A stretch of 6,239 bases of DNA from Oceanospirillaceae bacterium UBA7410 (GTDB taxonomy: Bacteria; Pseudomonadota; Gammaproteobacteria; Pseudomonadales; Balneatricaceae). Shown here in pieces: positions 6,204 to 6,239 of the stretch (position 1 is its first letter; each line of letters begins with the position of its first letter). A program made the translations under genes and the position numbers. The stretch is from NCBI GenBank assembly GCA_002470565.1, contig DKMQ01000016.1, positions 935 to 7,173 of the forward strand. Reading direction: 5' to 3'. A model generated the notes under the pieces. The model worked only from the letters and a program-made list of their open reading frames with translations, ran no database searches and was not told the origin of the DNA.

Positions 6204-6239
6204 GTGCTTTTTATAAAACACTTTAGGGTGACATGCCAA
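6204..6239 (-). promoter_or_regulatory. Candidate sigma70 promoter of the formate dehydrogenase operon
   Basis: On the minus strand TTGGCA (6239-6234, 5/6 to the -35 consensus) and TATAAA (6215-6210, 5/6 to the -10) are separated by 18 bp. Transcription would start near 6203, leaving a leader of about 40 nt before the ATG at 6162. The -10 lies inside an imperfect dyad (6204-6221, GTGCTTTTT against ATAAAACAC, 7 of 9 positions paired), which could be an operator. The -35 touches the window edge, so upstream context, including any activator site or regulator gene, cannot be seen. Confidence 0.5.

Noticed and set aside
6216..6239. Sigma54 (-24/-12) promoter suggested by TGGCAT on the minus strand at the right edge
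   Set aside because: No GC dinucleotide occurs at the required spacing after the GG; the sigma70 reading with TATAAA fits better.

Overview
The window carries two minus-strand transcription units with no plus-strand gene. The closest matches I recognise are gammaproteobacterial: the Kbl protein is nearly collinear with the E. coli type, and base composition is moderate. This suggests a free-living, probably marine or aquatic, respiring gammaproteobacterium. That placement is an inference from protein style only; I see no rRNA or other taxonomic marker.

Right-hand unit (about 6239 down to 1602). A plausible sigma70 promoter lies at the right edge. It is followed by a 581-aa fused NuoE/NuoF-like diaphorase subunit (FdsG+FdsB type). 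A 4-bp ATGA overlap leads into a 921-aa molybdenum/iron-sulfur catalytic subunit (FdsA/FdhA type). The two genes predict a soluble NAD-dependent formate dehydrogenase: formate is oxidised at the Mo-bisMGD centre, electrons pass along Fe-S clusters, and NAD+ is reduced at FMN. The unit ends in a clear hairpin/T-tract terminator right after the catalytic gene, so no fdhD or fdsD gene follows it.

Intergenic region 1503-1654 (152 bp). It holds the fdh terminator and then a very A+T-rich control region with a 7-7-7 inverted repeat, further TTGTAT half-sites, several TATAAT hexamers, a second small inverted repeat and a good Shine-Dalgarno sequence. This is the likely promoter/operator of the next unit.

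Left-hand unit (1502 down to 1, running off the window). A 201-aa XRE-type HTH plus cupin regulator is followed after 15 bp by kbl, 2-amino-3-ketobutyrate CoA ligase (glycine C-acetyltransferase). The kbl gene is cut by the window edge after about 293 codons. It works with threonine dehydrogenase (tdh, probably the next gene outside the window) to turn threonine into glycine and acetyl-CoA. The regulator probably controls this operon and itself.

I see no mobile element, CRISPR array, tRNA or rRNA. The window is mostly recognisable metabolism. The points most worth following are the operator architecture, the NuoE-NuoF fusion, and the catalytic subunit's apparent lack of the histidine/cysteine-ligated [4Fe-4S] site found in NuoG-like relatives.
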